From positions 53,018,746-53,082,745 of the forward strand of contig CM068385.1 of NCBI GenBank assembly GCA_034770075.1: a stretch of DNA of 64,000 nucleotides, in the 5' to 3' direction. Shown here piece after piece: positions 44,495 through 55,482 of this stretch. The DNA comes from Aralia elata (taxonomy: Eukaryota > Streptophyta > Magnoliopsida > Apiales > Araliaceae). Numbering within the stretch: the first letter of the stretch is position 1; each line of letters opens with the position of its first letter. The notes under the pieces are model-generated. The model was not told the DNA's origin, searched no databases, and saw only the letters and a list, made by a program, of their open reading frames with translations. A program made the position numbers and the translations under genes.

Positions 44495-45613
44495 TTAATA
44501 TTTTTATGGAACAAACTGGTTGGCTCCTAGGAAGTGGTTATGTGCCTGTTTGGAACTCTGATTGGGGTGCAGTTTGATTCCTTATGCTGGACATGGTTGG
44601 GTCTACAACTAAATCAGTTACTGGAAAGTGTGAAAGATTGTTTTAAATCAGTAGTTGCTCCTAGTGTTGTTGATTATCTTAATAAGGTTGTGCTTTCTGC
44701 TGAGGAAGACAAGTATGTGTGGCCTCATTCTATTACAGGAATTTCTCTACTAGTTGTTTTTGGGAATTTTCTAGATGCAAGTTCCCTAAACTTCTTCTGT
44801 TTGGAATTTATTTCATAATGGAGTTTGTTGAGTCCAACATTGAACCATCGGGTATTCCTTGATATATCTTGGGTTACTAGGAGTATAAAGTCTCAAGTTA
44901 TAAAGCTTCATCATCTGTTTTCCCCTGCAGTGCATGTATCTTTTCATGGCATGTTGAAATCTACAAGGGTTTATCCTAAACAAGCTACTTGTTAGAGAGA
45001 GCTTTGGATTCAATGGAAACATCCTAGTTCTGGTATCAAACTCAACACCAGCGGATAAGCTATTGCTAACATAGCCTATGGAGGTGGCATGTTTAGAGAT
45101 GAGCAAGGGGAATTTTGTTCTAGCTTATGCTTCTTCTTTTCATGCCGGTTCTACTATGAAGGCTGAATTGTTGGCTCATTTGACTCATTTTGAAATTGCT
45201 AGAGATAAAGTATGCGGATTAATAATGTCAAAACAGATTCTATGGCAAGACTAGACATGATGAAAGGGAAAACAGCTTTAGCTTCAGAAAGTGCAAATCA
45301 CTACTTGGTGCTGCTCCTGTGTTCCAATTCATCATGTTATTAGCGAAGGTAATGAGGTTGCAGATTCTATAGCTAGTGTGCATTAGAATGTCATTTTTTC
45401 TACTCAAGATGCACTGCCTAGAGCAATGAAGGTTGCGTTAGATGCAGACTTTTTAGGTCTGTCTACTTTAGATATTGTATATAATTGATTTAATATTTGT
45501 AAGCTCTAGGGCCTTTTTTGCTAATTGCTTTTCTCTCTTTATGGGATTTTTGTATTTAGGGGTAAAGGTTTGATGTCCCCCCACTTATTATTGCTGCTTA
45601 TTATTAATAAAAT
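44495..45613 (+). pseudogene. LINE ORF2 fragment, right part, with RNase H and 3' UTR
   Basis: Continues the LINE of 19947-20341 after the 9-bp duplication: MEQTGWLLGSG, then SVVAPSVVDYLNKVVLSAEEDKYVW (zf-RVT linker), then an RNase H domain of the plant RVT_3 type: GIKLNTSG, AYGGGMFRDEQGEF, AYASSFHAGSTMKAELLAH, VKTDSMARLDMMKGK, ending near 45488. Many frameshifts. A polyadenylation-type 'aataaaa' follows at 45606. The RNase H catalytic Asp of LNTDGS is changed to Ser. Confidence 0.78.
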
Positions 45614-45808
45614 GACACACTAAGCGAGTTTGGTTAGGAGTCATCCACAAAGCTTTTTGGCTGTGTTAGTTAAAAAAAAGAAAAAGAAAAACTAAACTAA
45701 ACCTAGTCTAAATACATTGTAAAGTCATTAACCTTTTGCATGAACTGGGAAATCAGTTTTTGAGAGCTATAGTTTGAGTCTCTTTGCTCATTTTACTTTC
45801 CCTAATTC

Positions 45809-46259
45809 CAGTGACGGAACTATGTTGGGGCCCGGGGGGTGCGAGGCTGCCCTGGATTTTTTGAAAAAAAAAATTTAAGTCTCTAAAATTTTGATATTAT
45901 TACTTCAGGCCCCTACGAAAAAAAATAAAATATATATAATATGAAAATACTCCCCCTCCCAAATATAAGATTTATTTTAACTTTTTTACGTCAATTTAAA
46001 ATAAGAGCAAATTCTTAAATTTATCACTCTTCCAATTTTTTGGGTACATTATACAAATATCAAATTTTAAGGTCTCTCTTTACTCCACTTTATGTACTAT
46101 AACATACTGCAATATAAGAATATCTTACTTCGATTAGATTGTATAAAGTTGTTTACAAATTGAACCGCCAGCGGTGCTTCTGGACTCCACTAAATTTTTC
46201 ACAACCTTACAATATTATGTTCTGGCCCCCAGGAAAAACAATTCTGGCTTCGTCCCCAG
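45809..46259. mobile_element. Short hAT-like element
   Basis: Left end CAGTGACGGAAC and right end CTGGCTTCGTCCCCAG resemble the CAGGGACGGATCCAGG-type ends of the hAT element at 50414. About 450 bp, no coding sequence. No clean 8-bp duplication, because another element begins at its right edge. Confidence 0.45.
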
Positions 46260-46716
46260 TGTTCTAAAAGTCGGCTTAGTCGGCCGACTAGTCGGCGACT
46301 AGGTCGGGGTCGGAAGGCAGCCGAGTCGACTAGGGCCTAGTCACTTCAATTAGTCGCTGGCCGACTTAGTCGGTGACTAGTCGGGGCAAGTCGGGGATTG
46401 ATTTTTTTTTTTTTTTTTTGATAATTAGTTGACTATTGATTTTGTGCTACTTAGTTTCATTTGGTTAATTGGTTTTGAACTTAGAGCGTCGAACTATTTG
46501 GTTTTACTTAGTTTTCATGTTTTTATTTGATGATTTGTGTTACTTATATTATTCTACTTACTCAAAACTTATGAAGGAGGAAGGAGAATATATATTTTTT
46601 TTTTAAAAATTGAAAATCCGACTAGCCGATTAATCCCCGATTAATCCCCGACTAATCCCCTAGTCGCTAGTCGGTAGCCAACTGACCTGGGACCAACTAG
46701 CGACTTTTAGAACACT
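46257..46716. mobile_element. MITE with AGTGTTCTAAAAGTCG ends
   Basis: 16-bp perfect terminal inverted repeat (46258-46273 and 46701-46716). Subterminal DNA on both sides is dense in 'cgactagtcgg' and 'cccgactaatcc' words. About 460 bp, non-coding. No convincing target duplication. Superfamily unassigned. Confidence 0.6.
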
Positions 46717-47094
46717 CTACTCCTATTTTCTGCCCATTCTTCCTCCTCCATATTATATCTCTAATTCTATTGTCATGAACCCTGGTTAGATACTTAAGGT
46801 CCTAAGAATAATAAAATAAGAGCTGTAAGAAACAAGGATTCGGGTTCGAGGGTACGGGGGACAATACAAAAATATATACATATATATGTGTGTATTGAGT
46901 TGCCGTGATTTAGGTTTAATAAGCGGACAAAAACTCTACTTAATTTTATGGTTCTTTGCAAAATGCTCTTATAGTTTTGAAACAGAAGGAGAAAGATACT
47001 GAAATTCCGCATGCTTCTCGGTTATTTTACAGTAATTATTCTCATCCATAATGGATGGAGGGTTCCACATCTTGGAATTTCCACATTTTTCTTC
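46717..47094. other. No gene recognised
   Basis: AT-rich DNA with a 'atatatacatatatatgtgtgtat' type microsatellite near 46870. Nothing else supported. Confidence 0.4.
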
Positions 47095-47760
47095 TTTTTT
47101 TGGTAATTTGAATGATTGGGAGATTGAGGATTTAGCCACAGTGCTTTCTCAATACCATCTTCTTTTTGTAGAACTGGGACACATTAGAGAAATTCTCTTT
47201 TAGAACATACATTTCCTACATGATTGGTGTTCACTCTTTCAGCTATCTGTTCTCTATCTTTTTAAATTCAGAAGACAAAAACTTAACTAGAGATTTCTTT
47301 TTATTTTTGGTTCTTAATAGCCTCACCACTAATAACACGTTTTGGGGCGCAAACCATACAAAGCTTTATCTCTAGATATGTATGTGTTATGTATTCAAGG
47401 CTAGAAGAGGCGTGTATGAATAGATTTCGGGGCTTCGATAAAAGTAAGGACTGTAAGTTTCTTTTGCAATGTGGATGTTTTCCTATTATCTACAGTTTTG
47501 GGATGAGAGTGGAATGTCATCTTTGGTCACACCTCTTTGTTCCACTTATTGTGAGATGGAATGTTAGTCTTGCAGCTCTTTTGGACTCCGATGGGTGCTT
47601 TCGGGTTGGTTCAGACTTACATAGGGATCACAGAGAAATCTGTTATAAGTGACTTTATGTTTTGTTACATTTTCTTTCTTTAGGAGGACTCCTTGTCTCA
47701 CCCTCCATCTGTATTCTCTTTCTATGCTAATAAAAGTCATCTTCTTCTTCTTTTTCCTTT
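47095..47760 (+). pseudogene. Possible second LINE 3'-end remnant
   Basis: 'NLNDWEIEDLATVLS' near 47105-47150 is the type of sequence found in plant LINE ORF2 before the zinc-finger linker. A frame at 47389-47652 and a 3' end with 'ctaataaaag' near 47727 could be the rest. Similarity is weak and short. Confidence 0.3.
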
Positions 47761-48766
47761 AAAAAACTATACTTAAAGTGTAATCCTTCTTTGGAGTTAC
47801 CTGAACTTGTTCTTTCTTCCTTATTCAGAAGCTCTTTTCTTGTTATCTAATTTATCAAATCACAAGAACATGAGACAAAACAGTTAATACAATTGAGCAG
47901 TGAGCACCGAGTTTACATGTCTAATCCTAGAATAAACTTAAAACCATTATCTATGCCCATTTGGTATGCTGCATACTATGCACATTCAGGGTAAGGTCCA
48001 TGGTATATATGGCTCACCAAAAGTAAATGGGTGAAAATGAACGAAGATATAAACACTTGCCAGATATTTGGTGAAAAACTCTAAAATCCAGAGGGTTTGT
48101 GTGTGTGTGTGGGGGGGGGGGTGTGGGTGTGTGTGTGTGTGTGTGTGTGTATACATATATATTTAAGAGATAGCGAGAGAGAGAGAGAGAGAGGAAAAGT
48201 TTACCGCTAATGCATATGAAGATTAAAGACAATCTAGTGAGCACTTTGTGAGAAAATAATTGATGACCTATGATCATGAAACTGGGCTGAGGGGTGGAAC
48301 CCTGAGTACCCTGTCGATCTTAAGATGGACACTAGGATTCATCCACCTCTTGTACTTCATAACTGTAATCAACTGAGAAAAGACTCATTGACGAAGTTCC
48401 ACTAATCACCAATTGACACCTTGATACAATGTGTACAAGTACAGGAAGCTGAACCCCCCCCCCCCTAAAAAAAAAAAGAAAAAAACCCTAAAACGAACGG
48501 GGTGGGTTTAGAGTTAAAGTTTAAACATTAAAGATGGAGAAGAAATTGGTGCCATATAAGAGGAAAGAGAATAAAGCTATAAACTTTGAAAAATGTAATA
48601 TTCAATACTTAATCTCAATGTAATGTAAAATGAAGGACAGCATGAGTTATATAGGAAAATAGTAAAACCTAATTGTTGGAGACTTGGGAAACTAAACAAG
48701 ATAAGAAAACAAAATCCTAATCATAGTAAAATTAATCTACCATAAATGAAATTCTGGAATACTCTA
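47761..48766. other. No gene; GT and GA microsatellites
   Basis: Contains a (GT)n / poly-G / (GT)n tract at 48098-48150 followed by (TA)n and (GA)n to 48192, and a poly-C/poly-A run near 48450. The peptide of His-Thr repeats on the minus strand is microsatellite translation. No gene seen. Confidence 0.6.
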
Positions 48767-49029
48767 CTCCCTTCGTCCCCAAAAGGATGAGCAAAGAACA
48801 ATTTGCGCATGTATTAAGAAAAGTAAAAGTAGAGGAAAAAGAGTAAAAAAGTTCCAAATTTATCCTTAGTTGCCCCACAAGATTATATAAAGTGATGAGT
48901 TCTTTTATTTTTTTTTTACTAATGGACCCCACCAAATGACTTAGTTACCCTTCACTTTATGTACTTTATCTCATCATTTTGAGGACAAAATATTTGTACT
49001 TTTAGTCATCCTTTTAGGGACAATAGGAG
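48767..49029. mobile_element. Stowaway-type (Tc1/mariner) MITE
   Basis: 263 bp between TA dinucleotides (48765-48766 and 49030-49031). Terminal inverted repeats CTCCCTTCGTCCCCAAAAGG and CATCCTTTTAGGGACAATAGGAG (inverted). The TA duplication and CTCCCT start define Stowaway. No coding sequence. Confidence 0.8.
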
Positions 49030-49031
49030 TA

Positions 49032-49417
49032 CTACTTAACATAGGCTTCCAAAGCCTCTTGTATTGGTCCCACCAAATTGGGCGGGCTTGTCCTACATCC
49101 AACCCCCCACCCCCCTCGGATGTAAAAGAATATAGAAAAAAAAAAAGATTCTTTCCTTCTTTTTGATGTAAGACGAACAGATACAAAGAATCGGGAGACG
49201 GTTCACATTCACACCTGCCACTACCTACCACACGTTGAAAGCCCATGCTATAGTATTAATCTTTGATCCCGTTTAAGAATCCACTCTTTTAGCCAACTTC
49301 AAAAGACGGACCCAATTGCCTGATCTTAATCTCTGAGGTCCCTGATAATGGTAATACGATGCAGAATGTCGATAAGATTGACCATCATGAATAGATTAAC
49401 ACATTTTTCAAATTCTG

Positions 49418-49454
<37 letters not shown>

Positions 49455-50413
49455 AAGAGTACGATGAATCACTTACCCGCTCCCAACTGCTGGACCAGAA
49501 AGAAACGTTATTGCCTTAGCAGTAGTTTCATTTACTATTGAACTTACAATCTATATCTCACCATGGGTTCTAAAAAGTTGTTCACAGAGATATGGTTTGC
49601 GACACTAAATCAAGTACATAACTCATATTTAAACCCTATGGACATGGTTCTAAAAAACAAACTTATCAGATTCTGCACCACATTTATGTAGCTTCCCAAC
49701 AAATTTTAACCATAAATAGTTTATCACAACATTGATGTCAAATGGTTTTGGAGCACAAAAACTAGGTTCGATTAATGTAACAGCCTATTTGTCTTTCTGT
49801 TCTATGCTTTATGTCAAGCCCCTCAAGCCTTGAACAAACTGAATTGGAAAGATTGGCTCCAAAGCAAGACTAAACCAAACTAGGAGGAGGACGAAGGGGC
49901 GAACAATGAGAGAAAATGGGGAATGGAGATGAGCTCACAGCTCTCTCAATTTCACATATTCATCAAGCATAATGAAAATCAGTCATTCTTACATATGTAT
50001 TCTAGAGTAGTTGCTGGAAAATTAAGCTTAAGCAACACCTACTTAATTATCCTACACCCTATATTAACTAACTCACATGGAGTATGTAATTCTAGAGACT
50101 ACTATTAGCCGAAATAGCCTTAACTAACTTGTCAAATTGTTGGGTCTTGACACTTTATGTTTTGCCTATTCCATTTCCTAAAAGATCTGTCCCCAAATCA
50201 GAACTAGAGTAAGTCCCTAAGAGTACATAATCGCACCAAAGAATATATAGCCAAATGTCTGAACTTCATGATTCACCATTCCAATGCTAAGTTCAAAAAT
50301 AAAAACAAAGCCAACCAAATGTGTCCATTTTCACGCAAACTAAGTTAACAATGATAACAAACAATTTTCATTTCTACCTAGCAATGTATATAGGGAAGAA
50401 AATTATCCAAAAG
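49032..50413. other. No gene recognised
   Basis: Contains a C-rich run (about 49105), (TA)n then (GA)n at 49420-49455, and otherwise AT-rich DNA. It could include 3' UTR or downstream sequence of the minus-strand gene, displaced by the hAT insertion. Confidence 0.4.
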
Positions 50414-50549
50414 CAGGGACGGATCCACCCTTTGGCATACCTGGGCAGCTGCCCCGGCAGCCGACGAGATTCCGACCCATTAGAGCTTAAAATGCCCCGG
50501 CAGCGAGCGGAGGAGCGGCGGCGAGTCGGTGAAGAAGAAATGAAGAAGA

Positions 50550-50673
50550 CGACTGAAGCTTCTTTTTTTTTTAAACCTACTGGTGAAACGACGTCGTTTC
50601 ACTCAGTAAAAAAACCTACTGAGTGAAACGACGTCGTTTCACCAGTAGGTTTAAAAAAAAAAAGCTTCAGTCG
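50550..50673. repeat. Near-perfect 124-bp palindrome inside the hAT element
   Basis: Arms of about 58 bp run from cgactgaagc to gcttcagtcg around a short centre. Each arm contains the palindrome 'gtgaaacgacgtcgtttcac'. Transcribed, it would fold into a long hairpin. It may be a MITE that inserted before the hAT element spread. Confidence 0.75.
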
Positions 50674-51183
50674 TTTAAGCCGCCAGCCCCAGCCTCTTTG
50701 CTTCATTTTTCCGTGCTTCATTCCTTCAGTCCCAGCCCAGCCGGCAGTGCCCCTCCTCCGCAGCTCCGCTCCTCGTCGGTCGCCGACTCGCCGGTCGCTC
50801 ACGCCGCTCCGGACCGCCGGTCACCTCCTCACCACCGGTAACGGTAAGTGGTTTAACCTTCTCACTTGTCATTTTAAATATTTAATTGAAAATATCTTTA
50901 AATGTTTTAGGGTTTTAAAAAATTAGGGATTTTAGGTTATTATTAAAATTGATATAAATGCAGTGTTGTTTATGACTTTTGGGGATTTTTGATTAGTTAA
51001 TAAATAATAAATTAGTTAAAATTGATATAAATAATAAATGTGATGTTGTTTAAGTGTTTATGACATTTGGGGATTTTTTGATTTTTGATTGATTGGAGAA
51101 ATAAGATTGATTATTAACTTAAATTTATTTATTAATTGATAGGGATTTGTAGCCTGTAGGTTCATAATCATTGGTTAATTCAT

Positions 51184-51355
51184 ATGGAGAAATACTTTAC
51201 TAAAAGGCCAAAGGAGGGGGCGAGTTGTGAAACCAATCCGAGTAGTTCAACTAATTCGGGTAGTTTATATTGAAAAAGATGTTTTTGCTTGTGTTAATAA
51301 CGAAACCATAGTGCAACGTTTTCACGAAATGAAAACTCGCCGTGGTCAATTGTAG
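51184..51355 (+). pseudogene. hAT transposase: N- and C-terminal ends only
   Basis: The start MEKYFTKRPKEGASCETNPS is the N-terminus typical of TTF-zinc-finger hAT transposases. After GSLY the frame stops. In the next frame, from about 51270, IEKDVFACVNNETIVQ then RFHEMKTRRGQL and a stop (51353-51355) is the typical C-terminus after the dimerisation domain. The middle, with zinc finger and catalytic core, is deleted. Non-functional. Confidence 0.8.
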
Positions 51356-51508
51356 TTTGTATGTTTTACTTTTCATGAATGATACTAGTCTCGTTAAAGT
51401 TTTGCCCCGGCTGAAAAAAATTCCTGGATCCGTCCCTGCCCAAAAGGAAAGACGAACAAACAAACAAACAAGGATTTATATGCCACTAAAGAATAGAAGT
51501 GCACCTGA

Positions 51509-52444
51509 TTAAGAAAGATAGAAGATATCATCAGTCATAAGAAGAATGTACTGCAAAATCCTCAAAGGGGCATTCCTGAAGTCCAATGGGGGCAGCCTCA
51601 ACTCCCTGATTCTACACTCCCCAGAAGAACTTGCGCTATCACCATTAGACTGCCTAGAACGAACCCTAGCAGAGTCCAATTTCCTAAATAAGTAAACTGC
51701 ATTGGTGCTCCAAATTGGTCTATCACCAGAATCAGGACAAGGATCATACTTGGTCATGAAAAGGGTCCAACCCTGCCCAGCTAGGGCCTTAGAAAAGCTA
51801 TCCATTGAATCGATTCGACAACCCGTCAATCGCAGAATTAACGAAACTGAGCAACAATCCCAATTGCTGTTTTCATGACCAACTCTATCATCTGGGTTGA
51901 GATTTGATTTCATGAAAACCAGCTTGAAGAACCCTTTGGAGAGGGCAACAAAGCAGCGCAAATGAGACACAGATGAAATACTGAGGGAAGGAAATGGGAG
52001 TGGAACGGCACCGTCTGGTAATGACCATGATGATAATGATGTGGATGACCATGACAATGTGGTGAATGCTGATGGGGGAGGGGGAGGGGGAGGGGAAGGG
52101 GATGATGATGGCCATGAGAAGATAATGTGAGAGAGTGATGGATTGGGGCAAAAATCCATGCCAATATCTCTGGCTAATATGGCTAATTTATATGTATCAG
52201 TGACTAACTCTTTGGTGGGTATGAAGAGGAGTAATGGGGTTTTTTGGGGTTCGTTGGTGGTTGATTTTCTTTGTTTGTGATGGAAATTGGCAGTTTTAGT
52301 ATCATGATTACCATCGTCATGGTTAATGTTATCTTGGTGGTGGTGATTTGAGGTTAGAAGGAGAGGATTGCTAATGGCGTCTCCCAAAACCAGAGAGCGG
52401 ACCAGCTTCAAAGGGAGCATCTCTCTCTGACTCTGTCCCCTCAC
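51509..52444 (-). CDS. Plant-specific protein of unknown function (303-311 aa)
   Basis: The only convincing host gene. Single open frame; the second Met (residue 9, MLPLKLVRSLVLGD) is the likelier start because it opens the conserved-looking part. Layout: short N-terminal block; His/Asn-rich stretch (about 33-60); a block PLLLFIPTKELVTDTYKLAI then ARDIGMDFCPNPSLSHIIFS (about 69-112); polyproline (about 118-126); Ser-rich linker; LPFPSLSISSVSHLRCFVAL; a Cys-containing block; GWTLFMTKYDPCPDSGDRPI then WSTNAVYLFRK; and a C-terminus RELRLPPLDFRNAPLRIL...DDIFYLS. No signal peptide, membrane segment or enzyme motif. I do not recognise a named family. No frame damage. A hAT element lies in its probable 3' UTR. 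Confidence 0.75.
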   Translation of the reverse strand: MRGQSQREMLPLKLVRSLVLGDAISNPLLLTSNHHHQDNINHDDGNHDTKTANFHHKQRKSTTNEPQKTPLLLFIPTKELVTDTYKLAILARDIGMDFCPNPSLSHIIFSWPSSSPSPPPPPPPSAFTTLSWSSTSLSSWSLPDGAVPLPFPSLSISSVSHLRCFVALSKGFFKLVFMKSNLNPDDRVGHENSNWDCCSVSLILRLTGCRIDSMDSFSKALAGQGWTLFMTKYDPCPDSGDRPIWSTNAVYLFRKLDSARVRSRQSNGDSASSSGECRIRELRLPPLDFRNAPLRILQYILLMTDDIFYLS

Positions 52445-52860
52445 TTTCTCTCTCTAATTGGTTAATAGTATCTCTTTTTTGACAAAGTGATTTTGTTAAA
52501 TTAAATAGTCAAATCAAAGCATAAACAGGTAAACAGCCGTCCATTTCTTCTTTACAAAAATTTAGAAAAGAGCAATATGCAAAACTTTCGGCCAAGTATT
52601 ACCTTGGTGTAGTTGAAGCTTATCAAGTCAGAGAACTTTTAATGTGCAATCCCACGATCCAACTGATTAAAATTTTAAAATTACATCACTCTATTAAAAA
52701 TATTGAATGGACGTCAATTTAATTAATATATTTTCATATATGGTAGGAAAAAGAAAAGAAAAAATAAAGTAAAATTTACATGGCCAATTCTATGCAGTTA
52801 ACTTATTTTTTTTAAAATTTAATTGATGGAGACATTGACTTTTAGAATACATTGTAATTT
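52445..52860. other. Upstream region of the host gene; nothing else seen
   Basis: CT/GA-rich leader (52440-52460) next to the gene start, then AT-rich DNA. I see no clear TATA box. The minus-strand promoter should be here, bounded by an LTR at 52861. Confidence 0.4.
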
Positions 52861-53725
52861 TGTGCGTGTACACTTAGAAGGGGAGTTAAATAGGTGTTTA
52901 TACTCAAAACAATTATCAATAACAAATTTAAATTTTTCTACAGCAAGATGAATCCAAACAGGAAAGACATGTCTGCTTTAGTGTCTGTTTTAAACTAAAT
53001 TATATTTTAGTTATAATTCAGACAGGTATGACTTGTCTGCATAGGTGTCTGTATTAAAAACTTAATATTAATTCAAGTTAGTTTACTTAAGTTTTCAGCA
53101 GAACAATATATGTATGAACAATGATATAAGGTAAAATTAAGCAAACCACACAAGATAATCAGCAAACCATAAATACCAAGATTTTTACGTGGTTCAGTCC
53201 TTACCCTCTGATCTAGTGGTATAATCCACGTCCAATACCAACTTGTTAACGCTAAGATTCGTCCACACGTCCAATCACCAAACTGCGCGTCCAATCCTGC
53301 ACAGAAACGAAACCACACTCAGAGAGCTGACGGCTTTCGCCGCTGGGGGATAGCTCCGGTGTGAGAATAAGTACAGGCTGAATAAGGTTTAACAATGGAG
53401 GCATTAGTGCTGAAAAAGATGATTACCTGTGAATTACGGTCTAGCCTTGTATTTATAGTGATCACACACCATCAACTTCATGCCCGTCCCCGTATGGAAA
53501 TAGAACTCCTCATTAGGTTAGATACCATAATGGGATTAAACTCAATCTCCTTAAAGGAAGAAAGTCGAATTATATCCTGACACTTTCCTTAGGAGTTGGA
53601 AATTAAATACAGTTGGGATTCCCTAATATTCTCCTTCTGCCCAAACAGACTCCCATGAAAGAACATACCTCCATGTGGACTATGCCCCACCGTATCCATT
53701 AGGCCCAAATAAACACACCACAACA
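52861..53725 (-). mobile_element. 3' LTR of a second Tat-like element
   Basis: 865 bp, minus strand TGTTGTGGTGTG...GTACACGCACA. A polypurine tract precedes it on the minus strand (53726-53742). A TATA box 'ctataaatac' (minus, near 53453) precedes a leader. Its end shares 'ttggtattggacgtgg', 'gaaccacgtaaaaatc' and 'ccccttctaagtgt' with the copia 5' LTR, so a copia identity is an alternative, but the gene beyond the tract argues for Tat. Target duplication unknown because the other end is not seen. Confidence 0.6.
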
Positions 53726-53742
53726 TTGTCCCCAGTCTTTCA
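53726..53742 (-). other. Polypurine tract of the second Tat-like element
   Basis: Minus strand 'tgaaagactggggacaa' directly before the LTR start TGTTGTGG. Confidence 0.55.
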
Positions 53743-54072
53743 TTACAATGGGACATTTTAATGAAAGAGTTCATCATAAAAAGCCCAATTATTAAACACA
53801 AGGCCCAAAATCCAAACCTTCGGTAAACGTACCCAGCACACATTGCCAGGCCCCACCACTACTTTTCAATCCATTTATTACGCCGTATTTGGAAAACCGC
53901 GCGGAACCCAAAAGTCAAACAACTCAAAACCCCCCTCATCTCCAAAATTAGCCGCCACATTTCAGATCTGATCTCAAATCCGCCCAAACTCTCTCTGCAT
54001 TTTTCTCCCAACTATAACCCTTGCTCTCATCGGTGAAAATACCCATCGATCAACCCATTCTACCACTCAACA

Positions 54073-55482
54073 ATGGCTGCCACAAACACCCCAACATCCA
54101 CCGTTCCATCCACACCTGGAGTCGCCACTTCTTCCATCCGAACACCGACTGTAGTTAACCCCGCCACTGCCATTACTACTGAAGCCACCATTGTCACCAC
54201 AACTACTTCACCAAACCCTCGACCATCAAGCCCATCCAAGGCTGAAATTGATAATCTAAATATGCTAAAGGAGTACTCAAATGAGGAATCCTTCGCCCAC
54301 ATCAACACCGTTTTTACAATCGCCCCCCAAGACCTCACCGGGATATGAGAACAGTACCGTATTCCCGGCTACCTACGAGATCTGAGCCCCTCTTTACATC
54401 GAACGAATGTACCATCACCCCGATGGGTGGACTGTCATCTCCCTCAGTGCCCTCAGATATGGGGTACGCTTTCCTCTTCACTCCTTCATTATCGACCTCT
54501 TGGGGTTCATTGGAGTTGGTTTCGCCCAACTAGTGCCGAACTCTTACATCCATATCATCGCTTTCATCGCTTTTTGCCACAAGCTCAACATCACCCCCAC
54601 CATCGACCTCTTCTTTTCCCTGTTTTCCATGAGCCGATCCAGAGAATCTGGCTTCCGTCAAATAAACAAGCAGCAGAGCAAACAAATCATAAAGCGCCCC
54701 CTAATGAAGACCCCTTCTAGTAATAAAGGATGGCACTCCCAGTGGTTCTTCATCCAAGGCCGCAGCACTCGCAAAATCCCCGACTGGGCCGAAGCCTCCC
54801 GCCCCAATGTAACCATAGGAGAACTTCCCTGATCCCGTCTTGAGGAATTGGTGATGATCATCAAAAAGTTGTCGATGAAAGAATGGGACCTGGAACTTCT
54901 GAACGACCAAACTTGGTTGTACGACCATAAATGTAAGGTCTGAACCCTTTCCTTTATTAATCCAGAGTTAATTTAGCAATCTACTATACTAACCCGAACT
55001 TCCTATCCTCATAGTGTCCCTTATCAAGCCAACCCCAGTCGTCAACATCAGCCAATCACCCTCCGAACACGCTAAAGAGACAAACCTTCCACCAAGATCA
55101 ACCGAAAATCCCCCTTTTAATCCAACCTATCAATGCAATCCCAATGTCAAAGCTTCCCACAACCTCCATAATCCCCACACCCAGCTTTACCCAAAAAAGT
55201 TTCCTAGATATGCCTGCTTCTGAAAGAGGCAAAGTCGCCCAAGTAAAGAGAAGGCGTCTGGTGAAAATTGTCGAACAAAACCTCCCACCCAAAGCACCTG
55301 AACATATCGCAGCCAACCTACCATCCGTCGAACTTCAAAAAATTGCCGAATCGAACCCAACCATCGTCCCAACCTCAACCTCCGAACCGAATGAAACAGA
55401 AATCATCGAACCGAATCCAACACAATCAGCCAAAAGAAAAGAACTTGAAAACCCCTCAACCGAACTCCTAGCCAAAAAATAA
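54073..55482 (+). pseudogene. Antisense Transposase_28-type gene of a Tat-like element
   Basis: Starts MAATNTPTSTVPSTPG with a Thr/Pro-rich leader, then ...NEESFAHINTVF. A TGA at 54346 and a frameshift near 54400 separate it from the conserved block: YHHPDGWTVISLSALRYGVR, FPLHSFIIDLLGFIGVGFAQ, LVPNSYIHIIAFIAFCHKLN, NKGWHSQWFFIQG (54407-54770). This is the pattern of the 'putative gypsy type transposon' domain PF04195. A GT-AG intron is likely at 54933-55014. The last part is Pro/Asn-rich with a basic KRRRLVK patch, ending at 55482. It runs opposite to the element, just inside the 3' LTR, the same layout as 20490-25711. An Athila-like LTR begins 71 bp later. Confidence 0.7.

Larger units (their letters stand above)
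50414..51438 (+). mobile_element. Internally deleted hAT element (TTF-type family)
   Basis: 1025 bp from CAGGGACGGATCCA to TGGATCCGTCCCTG. Flanked by 8-bp duplications TCCAAAAG (50406-50413) and CCCAAAAG (51439-51446), 7 of 8 identical. Keeps a 5' leader with a plausible GT-AG intron (about 50844-51143), then the first codons and the last codons of a transposase fused together. It lies 70 bp past the stop codon of the host gene, in its probable 3' UTR. Cannot move without a relative's transposase. Confidence 0.88.

Noticed and set aside
47389..47652. 87-codon ATG frame as a host gene
   Set aside because: No motif, no splice context, and next to probable LINE debris; folded into the low-confidence LINE remnant.
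48014..48277. Minus-strand peptide rich in His-Thr and Pro
   Set aside because: It is the translation of GT, G and GA microsatellites.
50321..50841. Proline- and arginine-rich frames on both strands in the hAT region
   Set aside because: They come from the GC-rich leader and the palindrome; the real coding remnants are at 51184-51355.
51888..52164. Minus-strand frames of 84-87 codons rich in Pro, His and Ile
   Set aside because: They are alternate-frame shadows of the Ser/Pro-rich linker of the host gene at 51509-52444.
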